Source of the DNA: AAA164-E04 sp964342825
GTDB lineage: Bacteria > Verrucomicrobiota > Verrucomicrobiia > Limisphaerales > AAA164-E04
Length of the DNA: 37,010 bases
Assembly: GCA_964342825.1 (NCBI GenBank)
Contig: CAYFHO010000059.1
Coordinates: 1-37,010 of the forward strand
Direction of reading: 5' to 3'
This document shows, piece by piece, positions 24,980 to 35,000 of the stretch (positions are counted from its first letter, which is position 1; each line of letters opens with the position of its first letter). The notes beneath the pieces were generated by a model that was not told where the DNA came from, did not search any database, and was given only the letters and a program-made list of their open reading frames with translations. The position numbers were made by a program, and so were the translations under genes.

Positions 24980-27171
24980 GACCGTTTGCGTTTAAGGATA
25001 AAAATCATTCCACAAGCCATCAAAATAAATACCAACCAATAATAATTGCGAATAGTGGCAAATGTTTTTTGTGCGGAACTTGAAGGTGAGCTTGAAGTAT
25101 CGAGAAGTGCCTGATTGGTTGGAGCCGGTAACTCTGGCCCTCTCTCCAAATACCGCATGGCAACAAAAGAATTAGCCCCCAGTTGCAACTTGGGAATATG
25201 AAGTGTCTGCTCTGTCCCGGAAGCAAAAAAGGGAATATCGATTTCGAGATCATTCGATTCACAGAAGGCAATCGCCTGATCTGACGACTGTATTGCTGGA
25301 ATATTTGTGATTGGCTTCTGCGCGGTCTTCAGACGATACCTGACAAGGTTTCGAGGAACTTTCCACTTCAAGACAATGCCATCATCATCGTGATCACCAA
25401 CGGTCAGTGGCAACCAACGCCAGACATATTGCCGTTGAAAATTATCAAGCAAGCCACTGATGGCATTGTTATCAGGCACAGCATCCGAATGCTTGTCCAA
25501 CCAAACCCGTCCATCCCTTAAAAACTCGCGTTCCCCTGTCAAACGATATCCTTCCGCAAAGAGAATATCATTGGGACTGGAAATACGAAATCGGTGAACA
25601 AATTTTTCAAAGCGATCGAGCCATTCATCCTGACGTGTTCTTTCCAAGCCACCTTGCCGAGTTATGTTCGAAACAAGTTGAAATGTTGAAATCCCCACAG
25701 GTTTGAGTAACTTTCCATAAAGCACATCATCCATCCAAGTGCCAAGATTCGAAACGATTGCATCTCGCCTCTCAAGTGCCCCATCCAATAAAAACGCATC
25801 CCACTGCTCGAAACTGACTTCGGCGATAGGAACCCTGACAAGCGGTTCATGGGCAGCCCATGCCAAGCGTGCCCGTTTCAAAGCTTCATCGCCTGTTAAA
25901 AAATACCACGTGCTGAAGAGTCCGGCCTCCTGAAATCTGTGATCATCAAGTCGGTTATATCCCTCGATAGGCTGTCTGGATGAAAAACTGGATATTGAAT
26001 CTGAAATCCAATGATCCATGGTAATCATTATCGATGGGGAGGGAACAACTTCTCTACCCATCAAGGAATAAAGGTAGCCTGCTAAGCGAGAGACTTTGAT
26101 TGTCGAGCTACTCAAATCATGAATTTCGCCCACCTCACCTTTAGAAACATAATGGGCCAGGTTTTGGGAATCGTTGTATGTGTTTGGAGAAACGGCGACA
26201 CCAATGAAAGGTAAGTTGGTGTCATCGTTATTTTCGCTGTCAGAGACCACCACTTCAATTCGTTCTCTTGTGAAAATATTCTTCATGACATCCAACTCGG
26301 TGAAATTTTGCAGCCCCGGGTGTTTCAAAATCATCAGAATTTTATGGGGTGTTGATTCACATGTGAAACGCTTGCTTTGTTCTTCGTCGGACGGTTCGAT
26401 ATTCCAGTGTTCTTCATGAGTTGTTTGCAAGGTGAACAAGTCGGAAACATTCAGGGGAGAAGTGAGAATGGGATTACCTGAGGCAGCGCGTAATCGAGTG
26501 AAAGTCGATGAGATGGACATTCCCTTTTGCCCCTTAAAAACCCGACACCTTCGACTGAACTCTAATGGTACCCCATTGAATTCAAAAGTTTCTATGATGG
26601 CAACTGTTGCACTTGCAGGCCCGTTGTTCTCAAGCAACAGTTTTCTGGATCCGTGCTTTCCAGGTCTTTCACTTTCATTTGAAAGTAGAATTGAAAATTC
26701 GGGTAAATTTTCTTCTTCGACAGATTCAATTTTGCACAGAATTTTTTGGCCCAAATCCTCTAATCTGAAAACACACTTACCCGTGTTGAACAAAAAACCA
26801 TTAGGAATCTCCCTTGCGATATCCTGACTTTCCGCCGGACGTTGCCCTGTGGTCAAATGCACTGCTGCGCGATCCGCGGTGGGTTGCACATTGACGATGG
26901 CTTCTACCATCAGCCATCTGACAGAGCCATTTGGCCAAGTGCTCAAGGTGCGAATTTGAAATGGTTCCGCTCCCGCCAGAATCAGGTTGTTGGGATCAAA
27001 TGGATCTTCTGATGCGGGAAAGGGGACTCCAAAAACGGCCGGCACCTTTTCCGTCTTAAACGGTCCATCGTTGTAAATAGCCAGATGCACCATGACGTCG
27101 TGACCCGCCAATACACTAGAAACCAAGCAGATCATCAGCAAGATGCAAATCAGGAAGTTGGCCTGAAACAT
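24976..27171 (-). CDS. PcRGLX/YetA-like exo-rhamnogalacturonan lyase-related protein with C-terminal membrane anchor
   Basis: 731 residues. A signal peptide (MFQANFLICILLMICLVSSVLA) leads into VHLAIYNDGPFKTEKVPAVFGVPFP, the start of the N-terminal RIFT-barrel domain of the PcRGLX/YetA family, then a helical central region (about 370-590, with RRDAIVSNLGTWMDD) and a beta-rich end. A hydrophobic helix followed by KRKRS at the extreme C-terminus looks like a membrane stop or sorting anchor. Related fungal enzymes are exo-acting lyases on rhamnogalacturonan side chains; enzymatic activity here is unproven. The start is set at ATG 27171 because GGAGAGG (27181-27187) sits 9 bases upstream and it gives a signal peptide; a TTG at 27252 would overlap the upstream gene by four bases. 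Confidence 0.72.
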   Translation of the reverse strand: MFQANFLICILLMICLVSSVLAGHDVMVHLAIYNDGPFKTEKVPAVFGVPFPASEDPFDPNNLILAGAEPFQIRTLSTWPNGSVRWLMVEAIVNVQPTADRAAVHLTTGQRPAESQDIAREIPNGFLFNTGKCVFRLEDLGQKILCKIESVEEENLPEFSILLSNESERPGKHGSRKLLLENNGPASATVAIIETFEFNGVPLEFSRRCRVFKGQKGMSISSTFTRLRAASGNPILTSPLNVSDLFTLQTTHEEHWNIEPSDEEQSKRFTCESTPHKILMILKHPGLQNFTELDVMKNIFTRERIEVVVSDSENNDDTNLPFIGVAVSPNTYNDSQNLAHYVSKGEVGEIHDLSSSTIKVSRLAGYLYSLMGREVVPSPSIMITMDHWISDSISSFSSRQPIEGYNRLDDHRFQEAGLFSTWYFLTGDEALKRARLAWAAHEPLVRVPIAEVSFEQWDAFLLDGALERRDAIVSNLGTWMDDVLYGKLLKPVGISTFQLVSNITRQGGLERTRQDEWLDRFEKFVHRFRISSPNDILFAEGYRLTGEREFLRDGRVWLDKHSDAVPDNNAISGLLDNFQRQYVWRWLPLTVGDHDDDGIVLKWKVPRNLVRYRLKTAQKPITNIPAIQSSDQAIAFCESNDLEIDIPFFASGTEQTLHIPKLQLGANSFVAMRYLERGPELPAPTNQALLDTSSSPSSSAQKTFATIRNYYWLVFILMACGMIFILKRKRS

Positions 27172-27248
27172 TCCTTTACCCCTCTCCGCTGATGACCGAT
27201 ACCCATCAACCCAATGTTCGATATGGCTCCATTTCTTTGAACTGATAA

Positions 27249-27995
27249 TCAACGTCGCCTTGGCTCAGGCCTCAATTCGGGTGGAGTCGAAAAATTCACT
27301 CCTCGTCCATTGTCAAAAAGTTCGTACATTCGAATCCCTCGATGATCCTCGACATGACCGTCTGCATACAAATAGTTGGCACGACCCGTGGTTTTGTCCG
27401 CATTTTTCTGACTGCTTCCATGTCGATCAGGTTGAATGTCATCAATCACATCTCTCCAGGTAGGCCAACCACTACGACCATGGGTATGGTCATGCAAAAC
27501 ATCCATGGCTTGCTCCTCGGCGATTTCAAAAACGATGATTGTTTCGGTAGGAAATTGCAAACGGTCCAGAATGTGAGCGTGATCGGGAGGACGAGCAGCA
27601 GGAAACCCTGCAATGGGCCCCGGCTGTGTGGTCCAATCATTAATGGGATAACTGGTTCCATTCTTTGAAATACGTTCCAGTGATTTCTTATCACTGGGAC
27701 AGGCTCTTACTTCATCGCTGTTTCCCACATAGGGAAGGATCTGTCGGATCCACAGCTTATTGGGATCATCGTGGAACATGTTACTTAATGGCATGTGACC
27801 TTCATTGTCATCGGCATACATGATGGTTCCGATGCCTATTTGTCTCATGTTGGAAGTACATTTAACCTGCTTGGCTTTCTCTTTGGCCATGGAAAGAGCT
27901 GGCAACAGCATACCAGCGAGAATGGCGATGATGGCAATGACAACCAATAGTTCAATCAGCGTAAATGCCGAACGACGAAGACTTCGTGTGTACAT
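27249..27995 (-). CDS. DUF1559-like type IV pilin-type N-terminal methylation domain protein
   Basis: 248 residues. RRSA followed by FTLIELLVVIAIIAILAG is a prepilin-type leader and helix (cleavage expected after A10, Glu at mature position 5), then KCTSNMRQIGIGTIMYADDNEG and, near the C-terminus, ANYLYADGHVE, the H-x9-DG type motif of secreted proteins expanded in Planctomycetes, Lentisphaerae and Verrucomicrobia. They probably form type II-secretion-like pseudopilin assemblies at the cell surface; the exact role is unknown. The frame is open to 28079, but the promoter at 28078-28107 and AGGA before ATG 27995 show the start lies at 27995. It is the first gene of the operon. Confidence 0.87.
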   Translation of the reverse strand: MYTRSLRRSAFTLIELLVVIAIIAILAGMLLPALSMAKEKAKQVKCTSNMRQIGIGTIMYADDNEGHMPLSNMFHDDPNKLWIRQILPYVGNSDEVRACPSDKKSLERISKNGTSYPINDWTTQPGPIAGFPAARPPDHAHILDRLQFPTETIIVFEIAEEQAMDVLHDHTHGRSGWPTWRDVIDDIQPDRHGSSQKNADKTTGRANYLYADGHVEDHRGIRMYELFDNGRGVNFSTPPELRPEPRRR

Positions 27996-28077
27996 AATTA
28001 TCCTGGGTTGTGCCCGCCCTCCATTTCTGGGGACAAGTCCGTTTAATGGATCTAACTGATCACGCCAGAAATAAGAC

Positions 28078-28107
28078 ATTCTAGCAAGTTGATTTTACTT
28101 TTTTCAA
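28078..28107 (-). promoter_or_regulatory. Sigma70-like promoter of the pilin/lyase/peroxidase operon
   Basis: Reading on the minus strand, TTGAAA (28102-28107) and TAGAAT (28078-28083) are 18 bases apart, one and two mismatches from the sigma70 -35 and -10 consensus. Transcription would start near 28070, downstream of the upper end of the open frame, which supports translation from the ATG at 27995. Confidence 0.65.
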
Positions 28108-28150
28108 AAAGAATGTCCGGTTTGATCGAATCACCTCATATTAATACGAA

Positions 28151-30328
28151 ATGGAAAGTTGGACACAACTTGAAGCGTTTGTAAGGACTGGATCAGATGA
28201 AGCTTTTGAAGCCGTGACTTCCAATCACATCGACATGGTCTATGCAACTGCTTTGCGAAAAACCGGTAGACCCGATGCAGCCAGCGAGATCACACAGTCA
28301 ACCTTCATCTTGCTTTCCACCAAGGCCGGCAAACTGAAGAAAACAGGATCTCTGGGGGCATGGTTGCATCGAAGTGCATTATTCAAATCGATGGAATGGA
28401 TCAATGAGGAAAAGCAGCAAAGGGAACGACAAAACCAGTTGAAGGATCAATTGGTAAAAGAAGATCAACCGGACCATTGGGCTTCGATTGAGCCGTTTCT
28501 TGATGAGGCGGTAGATGCTCTACGTGAGTCAGATCGACAACTGATTCTAAAACGTTTTTTTCAGAAAACCAGCCTGCGTGCTTTGGGAATTTCTCTTGGA
28601 ATCAGTGAAGATGCGGCGCGTAAAAGGGTAGCTCGGTGTGTTGAACAGTTGAGACAATGGTTTAATCGAAAAGGGATTCGTTGCTCCGCTGTTGGACTGT
28701 CGGCCTGCCTTAGTTATGCATCCACTCAGGCCGCCCCCGCCGTTCTTATGCCATCCATTATCAAGAGTCTCCTGACCATCCAAAACGTTTCCACCATCTC
28801 CGCTCCATCTTTCATTCATTCACTATTACTCATGAAAACAAAAACGATATTAATAAGCAGCTTGGGTGTAGTTGTTGTCACTGGTTTGCTTCTTTTGAAC
28901 CGTGATGATTCGACTTCTGAACCTGTCTCCAAACCAGAAACAACGACGCCCTCTGAACTGGAAACAAGGATGGAAAATACAGGGACCGCAACCGCCCCCA
29001 TCATGGAACGAGTCGAACAATTACAATCATCCCGGAGCGAAACACAAGGCGACCCGGATCTGCTTGCGCAATTTCAAAAACTCCTGTTTTCCGATCAACA
29101 TATCACTGCTGGCGTCAAAGATCCGGCACGAGCATTTTTGGAGCAAATTCCAGTGGCTGAGCGTTTGCCCTATTGGGGTATGGTCAAGGAAGCATTGGAC
29201 GCATCTTCCATCAACGTCAGAGTTCGTGCAACCAAACTGCTCCCACTGATGTGGCCGCAACATGTGGAGGCATTGCCGAATTTGTATGAAAGATTAAGTT
29301 CAAAAGATTCGGTTTCAGGGGAATTGATTGGAGCCACATATTACGCTTTGGGCCAAATCATCAAAGAACCCGCGCAGTTCAATGAAGTCTTCCAAGCGGC
29401 TATGAAAGGTTCTGAATTGGTAAGAAAGGAAATGGCCATTCAAACACCAATACTGATTTCCGGTATACAGGGTGACAAAGGATTGATCACTGATGGCATC
29501 AAAATGCAGCTGCAATCGCCGCAAAAAGCAGATCGAATTCTTGCTGCCCAGGTCCTTGCCCAAACAAGAGAGCCACTTGCCGAAGGTATTGTAGATATAT
29601 TAACTCATTCATTGTTTGATGTCCCTGATTCAAATAACGATCAAACCAGATTCAACCTTTCCTTGCTATGGAAATTGGGGCCCGAAGCTGAATCAGCCGT
29701 TCCCCTTCTACTTGATCTTGCGGATCAGCATCCTGAGTTGGGTGAACTGGTGGACATGACCTTGAAAAAAATCCGCCCAGATGAACTCGCAGGATTCGGT
29801 ATCCAAACGCCATTACCTCAACTTGACGCAAAAGCACAATCCCTGGCAAATGAACTGAGACAAAACCCGAATCAACTCAAGGATCTGATTCAGTCCATCG
29901 AATCAGGGCAATCCACCCTTTCGGAAGCTCTCGCCATTGGAACCATGGGACCTGAAGCTTCTCCAGCACTTCCTGCGTTGCAGGCAAGATTGAAAGCGGC
30001 TTTTGAATCCAATCCACAGGAAGCCATGATTCTCGGCGCGGTGATTGAACGTCTGCAACCAGAGCAACCAAAACCCGTGTTGACTGCCATGGATCTGATC
30101 CCGGTTTTGCAAGTTTTGGACTTTTCCTTTGCAAGTGGCGTGGAACTTGAAGCATTGCAAAATTCATTGAAAAACTGGAGCCAGGCATTGATGGAATCGA
30201 GAATTTTAATGAAGGAGAATCTTCCTCATTACGCCGAACAATTGAAAGGCATTCACCCCGACCTTTATCTGCAATTTAAAACGGAGATGTTGAAACAAGA
30301 TTCTCGTTGGAAATCAGTATTGGAGTAA
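28151..30328 (+). CDS. ECF-type sigma factor fused to a transmembrane and HEAT-like domain
   Basis: 725 residues. Sigma region 2 (about 16-85: DEAFEAVTSNHIDMVYATALRKTG, ASEITQSTFILLSTKA, LGAWLHRSA) and region 4 (about 118-165: LRESDRQLILKRFFQKTSLRALGISLGISEDAARKRVARCVEQLRQWF) recognise promoters. They are followed by one or two hydrophobic segments (about 182-210, and ILISSLGVVVVTGLLLL at 232-248), a Thr/Glu linker and a helical C-terminal half of HEAT-like repeats (about 300-720). The membrane helix would tether the sigma part in the cytoplasm with the HEAT part probably outside, so it could be a membrane-bound, signal-gated sigma factor. No separate anti-sigma gene is adjacent. An internal ATG (28832) opens MKTKTILISS and could give a separate product. 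Confidence 0.82.
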   Translation: MESWTQLEAFVRTGSDEAFEAVTSNHIDMVYATALRKTGRPDAASEITQSTFILLSTKAGKLKKTGSLGAWLHRSALFKSMEWINEEKQQRERQNQLKDQLVKEDQPDHWASIEPFLDEAVDALRESDRQLILKRFFQKTSLRALGISLGISEDAARKRVARCVEQLRQWFNRKGIRCSAVGLSACLSYASTQAAPAVLMPSIIKSLLTIQNVSTISAPSFIHSLLLMKTKTILISSLGVVVVTGLLLLNRDDSTSEPVSKPETTTPSELETRMENTGTATAPIMERVEQLQSSRSETQGDPDLLAQFQKLLFSDQHITAGVKDPARAFLEQIPVAERLPYWGMVKEALDASSINVRVRATKLLPLMWPQHVEALPNLYERLSSKDSVSGELIGATYYALGQIIKEPAQFNEVFQAAMKGSELVRKEMAIQTPILISGIQGDKGLITDGIKMQLQSPQKADRILAAQVLAQTREPLAEGIVDILTHSLFDVPDSNNDQTRFNLSLLWKLGPEAESAVPLLLDLADQHPELGELVDMTLKKIRPDELAGFGIQTPLPQLDAKAQSLANELRQNPNQLKDLIQSIESGQSTLSEALAIGTMGPEASPALPALQARLKAAFESNPQEAMILGAVIERLQPEQPKPVLTAMDLIPVLQVLDFSFASGVELEALQNSLKNWSQALMESRILMKENLPHYAEQLKGIHPDLYLQFKTEMLKQDSRWKSVLE

Positions 30329-30384
30329 AAGAAAGGCGAATTCACTTGTGGGATAGCACGGAAAAACTATGATCCCGAGCATCC

Positions 30385-31824
30385 ATGAGCCACCAAATTT
30401 TGACAAGTATCCGTGTACTGTTCTCAGATCGTTTGACGAATTGTCCATTTATTGAAAGAGCGATTATTTTGCTGATCGCCACTCTGATTTCATTACAGCT
30501 GTCGGCGAAAGAGCAGCCCAATTTTCTTTTCATCATAGCAGACGATTGCACCTTCACTGATTTGGAAGTTTACGGAGGCCAGGCAAAAACACCCCACCTG
30601 AACAAATTGGCAAGTGAGGGGATGCTTTTTACAAAATGTTTTCAGGCAGCGCCCATGTGCTCCCCTACCCGGCATTGTCTCTACACCGGTCTTTATCCGG
30701 TTAAATCCGGCGCTCACCCCAATCACACTTTTGTGAAACGAGGAACTCAGAGTATCGCTCACTATCTGAAATCGGCTGGGTACCGTGTGGCACTCAGTGG
30801 AAAAACACACATCAATCCGCCTGAGTCCTTTCCTTTTGAATATTCCAATGCCAAAGGCAAAGGCGGAGGTGGGGGGAATCCAGACATGAGCGAAATCGAT
30901 GCAATTTTCAAATATTCCAAAGAATCAAACAAACCCGTAGCCGTATTCGCTTGTTCCAACGAACCTCACACACCTTACACCAGAGGAAATCCATCGGCAT
31001 ACCCTCCTTCTGAGATGATACTTCCTCCACATTATGTGGACACTTCAGAAACACGCACAGAGTTTTCAAAGTACCTGGCAGAGATCACCTATTTTGATTC
31101 ACAAGTGGGTCAATGTTTGGATCTTCTGAGGAAACATGAACTTGAAGAGAAAACATTGGTCATGGTGGTCAGCGAACAAGGAAATGCCTTTCCTTTTGCA
31201 AAATGGACCTGTTATGACAAGGGGCTTCAAAGTGGAATGATTGTGCGCTGGCCGGGAAAGGTCACACCCAATTGCCAATCAGATGCCATGGTTGAATATG
31301 TGGATGTAGTCCCCACATTCATTCAAGCTGCAGGATTGGAATTGCCTCCGGGTCTGGATGGACAGTCTTTTATTCCTGTGCTTCGGGGTTGGGCGAACGA
31401 ACACAAGCAATACAGTTTTGGCCTTCAAACCACGCGAGGCATCAATCACGGATCAGAGCATTACGGAATCCGTACAGTGAGATCGAAACGCTACCGTTAC
31501 ATTCGGAATTTGACACCCGAAGCTGCGTTTCGAAATACAATGATGCGCAGTGATTGGTGGAAATCCTGGCAGGAAGTTGCGGCTAGCGGGAATGAACATG
31601 CCAAGCAGGTAGTTCATCGTTTTCAACATCGACCAGCAGAGGAACTTTATGACTCCTTGAATGATCCGTGGAACCTTCACAACCTCGCAATGTTGCCGAA
31701 ATTTCAGGAACAACGCGAATTGCTAGGAAATGTTCTGGACGCCTGGATGAGGGACCAAGGTGATCTGGGCCAAGCAACTGAATTGTCCGCCAATGATCGA
31801 CAATGGAAGAATCGAAAGAAATGA
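30385..31824 (+). CDS. Secreted sulfatase (type I, arylsulfatase family)
   Basis: 479 residues. An export signal (about 24-41) precedes QPNFLFIIADDCTFTDLEVYGG, where D53/D54 are calcium ligands. The formylglycine motif is C92-S-P-T-R, followed by HCLYTGLYP. SGKTH (about 138) and HTPY (about 193) are other active-site segments of the family. Relatives hydrolyse sulfate esters on polysaccharides or glycosaminoglycan-like substrates and are abundant in marine Verrucomicrobia and Planctomycetes. C92 must be oxidised to formylglycine by a maturase that is not in the window. It follows the sigma/HEAT gene by 56 bases and may be controlled with it. The substrate is unknown. Confidence 0.92.
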   Translation: MSHQILTSIRVLFSDRLTNCPFIERAIILLIATLISLQLSAKEQPNFLFIIADDCTFTDLEVYGGQAKTPHLNKLASEGMLFTKCFQAAPMCSPTRHCLYTGLYPVKSGAHPNHTFVKRGTQSIAHYLKSAGYRVALSGKTHINPPESFPFEYSNAKGKGGGGGNPDMSEIDAIFKYSKESNKPVAVFACSNEPHTPYTRGNPSAYPPSEMILPPHYVDTSETRTEFSKYLAEITYFDSQVGQCLDLLRKHELEEKTLVMVVSEQGNAFPFAKWTCYDKGLQSGMIVRWPGKVTPNCQSDAMVEYVDVVPTFIQAAGLELPPGLDGQSFIPVLRGWANEHKQYSFGLQTTRGINHGSEHYGIRTVRSKRYRYIRNLTPEAAFRNTMMRSDWWKSWQEVAASGNEHAKQVVHRFQHRPAEELYDSLNDPWNLHNLAMLPKFQEQRELLGNVLDAWMRDQGDLGQATELSANDRQWKNRKK

Positions 31825-31906
31825 GTGATCTCATCCTGTGAAGTCTTTCGGATCTATTTGGCAACGCGCAGTAGTTCGATTCGACTTTCCCTTTCATAAA
31901 AGTAAG

Positions 31907-31938
31907 AACGCCTCCCCGTATTGATTCGGGGAGGCGTT
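31907..31938. terminator. Terminator hairpin between sulfatase and dabBA (convergent)
   Basis: AACGCCTCCCCG (31907-31918) pairs perfectly with CGGGGAGGCGTT (31927-31938) around an 8-base loop. It sits between two convergent genes and has a weak T-rich run on both sides (GTATTT after it; CTTACTTTTAT when read from the other strand), so it probably terminates both. Confidence 0.8.
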
Positions 31939-32017
31939 GTATTTAACAATGGACTTTACCGGGGGATGGCCAACTATGTGGGGAAAACGCGATGCGCATA
32001 GCCGGCTGAAACTTACC

Positions 32018-35000
32018 TTAACTTTCTTGCAAAATTTGAGGAGTGGTTTTTTCGACAGGTTTTTCTGCTCCGTCGTTTACCCACTGACCCGATGGCATTC
32101 TTCTCATCAATGTTCCATCTGAATGGATGGCATAAAGGTGAATCCACTGATTTGTCACCAGTTGCGCAACCTCCTGACGCTTTTTGATGATGCTTTCAAT
32201 CTTCTCGGTTGGAGCCTCGATGCATACCTGCAATCGAAGGGGGTGATGCATCCATTTTTCTCCGTCATGCAGGGATTGAAGAGGCAATCCAGTCAACAAA
32301 TCGCCTCGATTTCCGCAACAGACTCCAATGCCGCCGACGACATTATGAGTGATTTTTGTTCCGCTTCCAAATGAAGCATTGTTAGCAGTGGATGCATAGT
32401 ACTGAAGATTGATCCAACTCGCTACGATCATGGGAGCAGTCATTATGAGTTCCAACACCTGGGAATCTTCGTCCTGCTGATATTCGTAATCATGCAGAAA
32501 AACCTTTCCTGCAAATCCAGCTTTTTGAGTTCTTGCCCTGGGTGCAATGATCATACCAGCGTTGCCTGCCAATCCCCATTCAGGTCGCATTTCGGACCAG
32601 TTGTTTGCTCGATCTCTGAGTTCCATACTCAATGGTTTTCCGTCATTGGCAATATCAAGTCTGGAGGATCTTTCTTGTCGGGTCAGATCGGATGCCAAAC
32701 TGAGATAACTTCTGAGGTTTTGAACGAGCGGTTTCAGTGCGGTTGGTACGCTCTTGGTTTCTTTAAGGGAAACTTCATCGGTCGTAGTGTTGTGAACTCC
32801 AGCCAGGAACCAGGTTCCATTAGGCACTTTAACCTCGTAGTCACTGAGCAATCGAGCCCTGACATCCGCACTGTTCAATATTGAGGCCGCCACTCGTGCG
32901 TTGACTTCACCAGAGTGTCCACCGCATGCTCCGCAATCGAGCCCTGCCTTGTAAGGATTATTGACCGTTTGACTTTCGTGGCCACAAAGCAGAACAAGCT
33001 TGCCCAGAGAATCTATCAATCCTGTATTCTTGAGAATTCCGTATGCCATTTCTGTTTGTTCCTTGAGCGAGATGCCTGCAAGGCTGGGGCTAATGTCAGC
33101 AGAATGCTTGGCGCTACCAGACTGAATATTGAGCACGTTCTTAATGAGAGAAGGGACGTAGGCAATACCCGCAGTTTCCACAAAAGAGAAACAGGAAATG
33201 GCGGATTGCTTGAAAGAAGTCCAACCGGATTGAATCACCTTCTTGTGTTTAGATTGAGTTCTAAGTTTGTGATCCTGGGTCGCGTCTCCATGGGTATCGC
33301 AAACGTGGTGCGCAGGTTCCAATAAAACAGGGCACTGACTCTTTGTAGTCTCTTCACCAAGGCTTTGGTGCTTGATGGGCAATCCAAAGAACCCGGCAAA
33401 ACCTTTGGTCTGGATAGATCTCGATGTCGATTCCAAATATCTTCTGAAAACCTCGGATCGCACGTCGATGCAAAATATTGCCTGGATATCCTTCGTGGTC
33501 TTTTCATTCGATAGATTGTCATCGGACTTGAGTTTGGCCCTGAACTCTCTTTCCATCGAATATTCATCACTTAATTGAAGGACATACAACAACGTTGTTT
33601 CCTTTCCAATTAGTTTTGAAGAAGTAAGCAATTCGTATGGAATAAATGGGCTGAATTCACCATATCCCAAAGATTCCAAATGTTTGGATAGTCCAAGCTC
33701 ATATGCGAGTCGAATGGCAACAAGATCAGTGATGTGCTGATTTTTCTCTTCGGAACTATGCCAACTCTGGGATCGCAGATATCCGCACCATCCTCTCACA
33801 GAAAATGCCAATCGATGCAAGTAAACACCCGAAGCCTGCTCAGGGATATTCAATCGATGAAGAGTGCTTGCGATAAGGTCGTAAGCATTATCAGGCATTT
33901 GAGCTACCTGAGACCTAAAGCCCTTAAGCCCCAAAATTTCAGGATATTTATCGATGCTGGCATTCTCTTTCCATGCTTGGAACAGGCTTTTATCCCTTTG
34001 CGGCATTTTCCAGCTGGATTGTGCCTCATCAAAGTAAGCTGCACAATGGTCTGAAATCATATCGACAATCGCATGATTCCATCGCGTGTAATTGATTTTG
34101 TCCGAAGCTTCCGAAACGCTTTCCAACATGTCGGTATCCGTTTTTTGCTGCACCTGTTCCAGGTCTTTCACGATGGTTTCGACGCTTAACTCGTCGAGAT
34201 ATCCTTGGGGGATGATATGGGCGAACTCAATGGCACGTCTCATTCCTTGCTTGATATCCGAGTCAGTAATGTGACCAGCCAAAACCTTGTCTTTATAATA
34301 ACCAGCGGACATTTGAATACCGCCAGGGGCGACATGTCGGAAATATTCACATGTTTCAGGAAAGGACTTTTGAGAAAATCCTACGAAAGGATTCACTGCC
34401 ACGAAATCACTCAGAGACCACAGTGGAGCCATTTTTTGAGAGATATCGTTCAAGATGGGTTGAAGTTTTTCTTCATTCCATTGAACAGGATTTGATGCCG
34501 CGAAGGAAACCGAGTGCACCACACTCTTTGGCGCAACATTAGGCGTGGCATTATATTGGTCTTTGTAAATGAATGCTGTCAGTCGATCCCCAAAATTACC
34601 TATATAAAAACCTCGGGAAGCATGAACATACAATTTTCTTACCCATGAAACTTGAGTCCATTCAGAAAGGAAAGCCTGACCCCAAACAGTGGCAAACATG
34701 GCCAAGCCGATCATGCCAACCAATGCGTAAGTTGCCAAGGAATGGTCAACCGCAAGAGAAGGTAAGGTATTTTCAAATGTCCACGAAGTGGCGGAATGCA
34801 ATCCAAAGTAGGTCAAAATGACCAGAGCCCCTAATCCAACTCCTTTGAATAAAACTTGTGTGTCCCTCGAATCTTTCCACCAATTCCAAACCAGGTAAGA
34901 CCAGGACATCAGAAAGACACTCCCTAAAAGGATCAAAGCCGGTGCTTCCGTCAGCGATATTTCGAAAAAGTAAGCTAATCCAAATAGCAGACCAAAGCCA

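Noticed and set aside
28832..30328. Separate gene starting at the internal ATG within the sigma/HEAT frame
   Set aside because: The frame is continuous with the sigma part and such fused architectures exist in this phylum, so one gene is the simpler reading; kept as an alternative in the gene entry.
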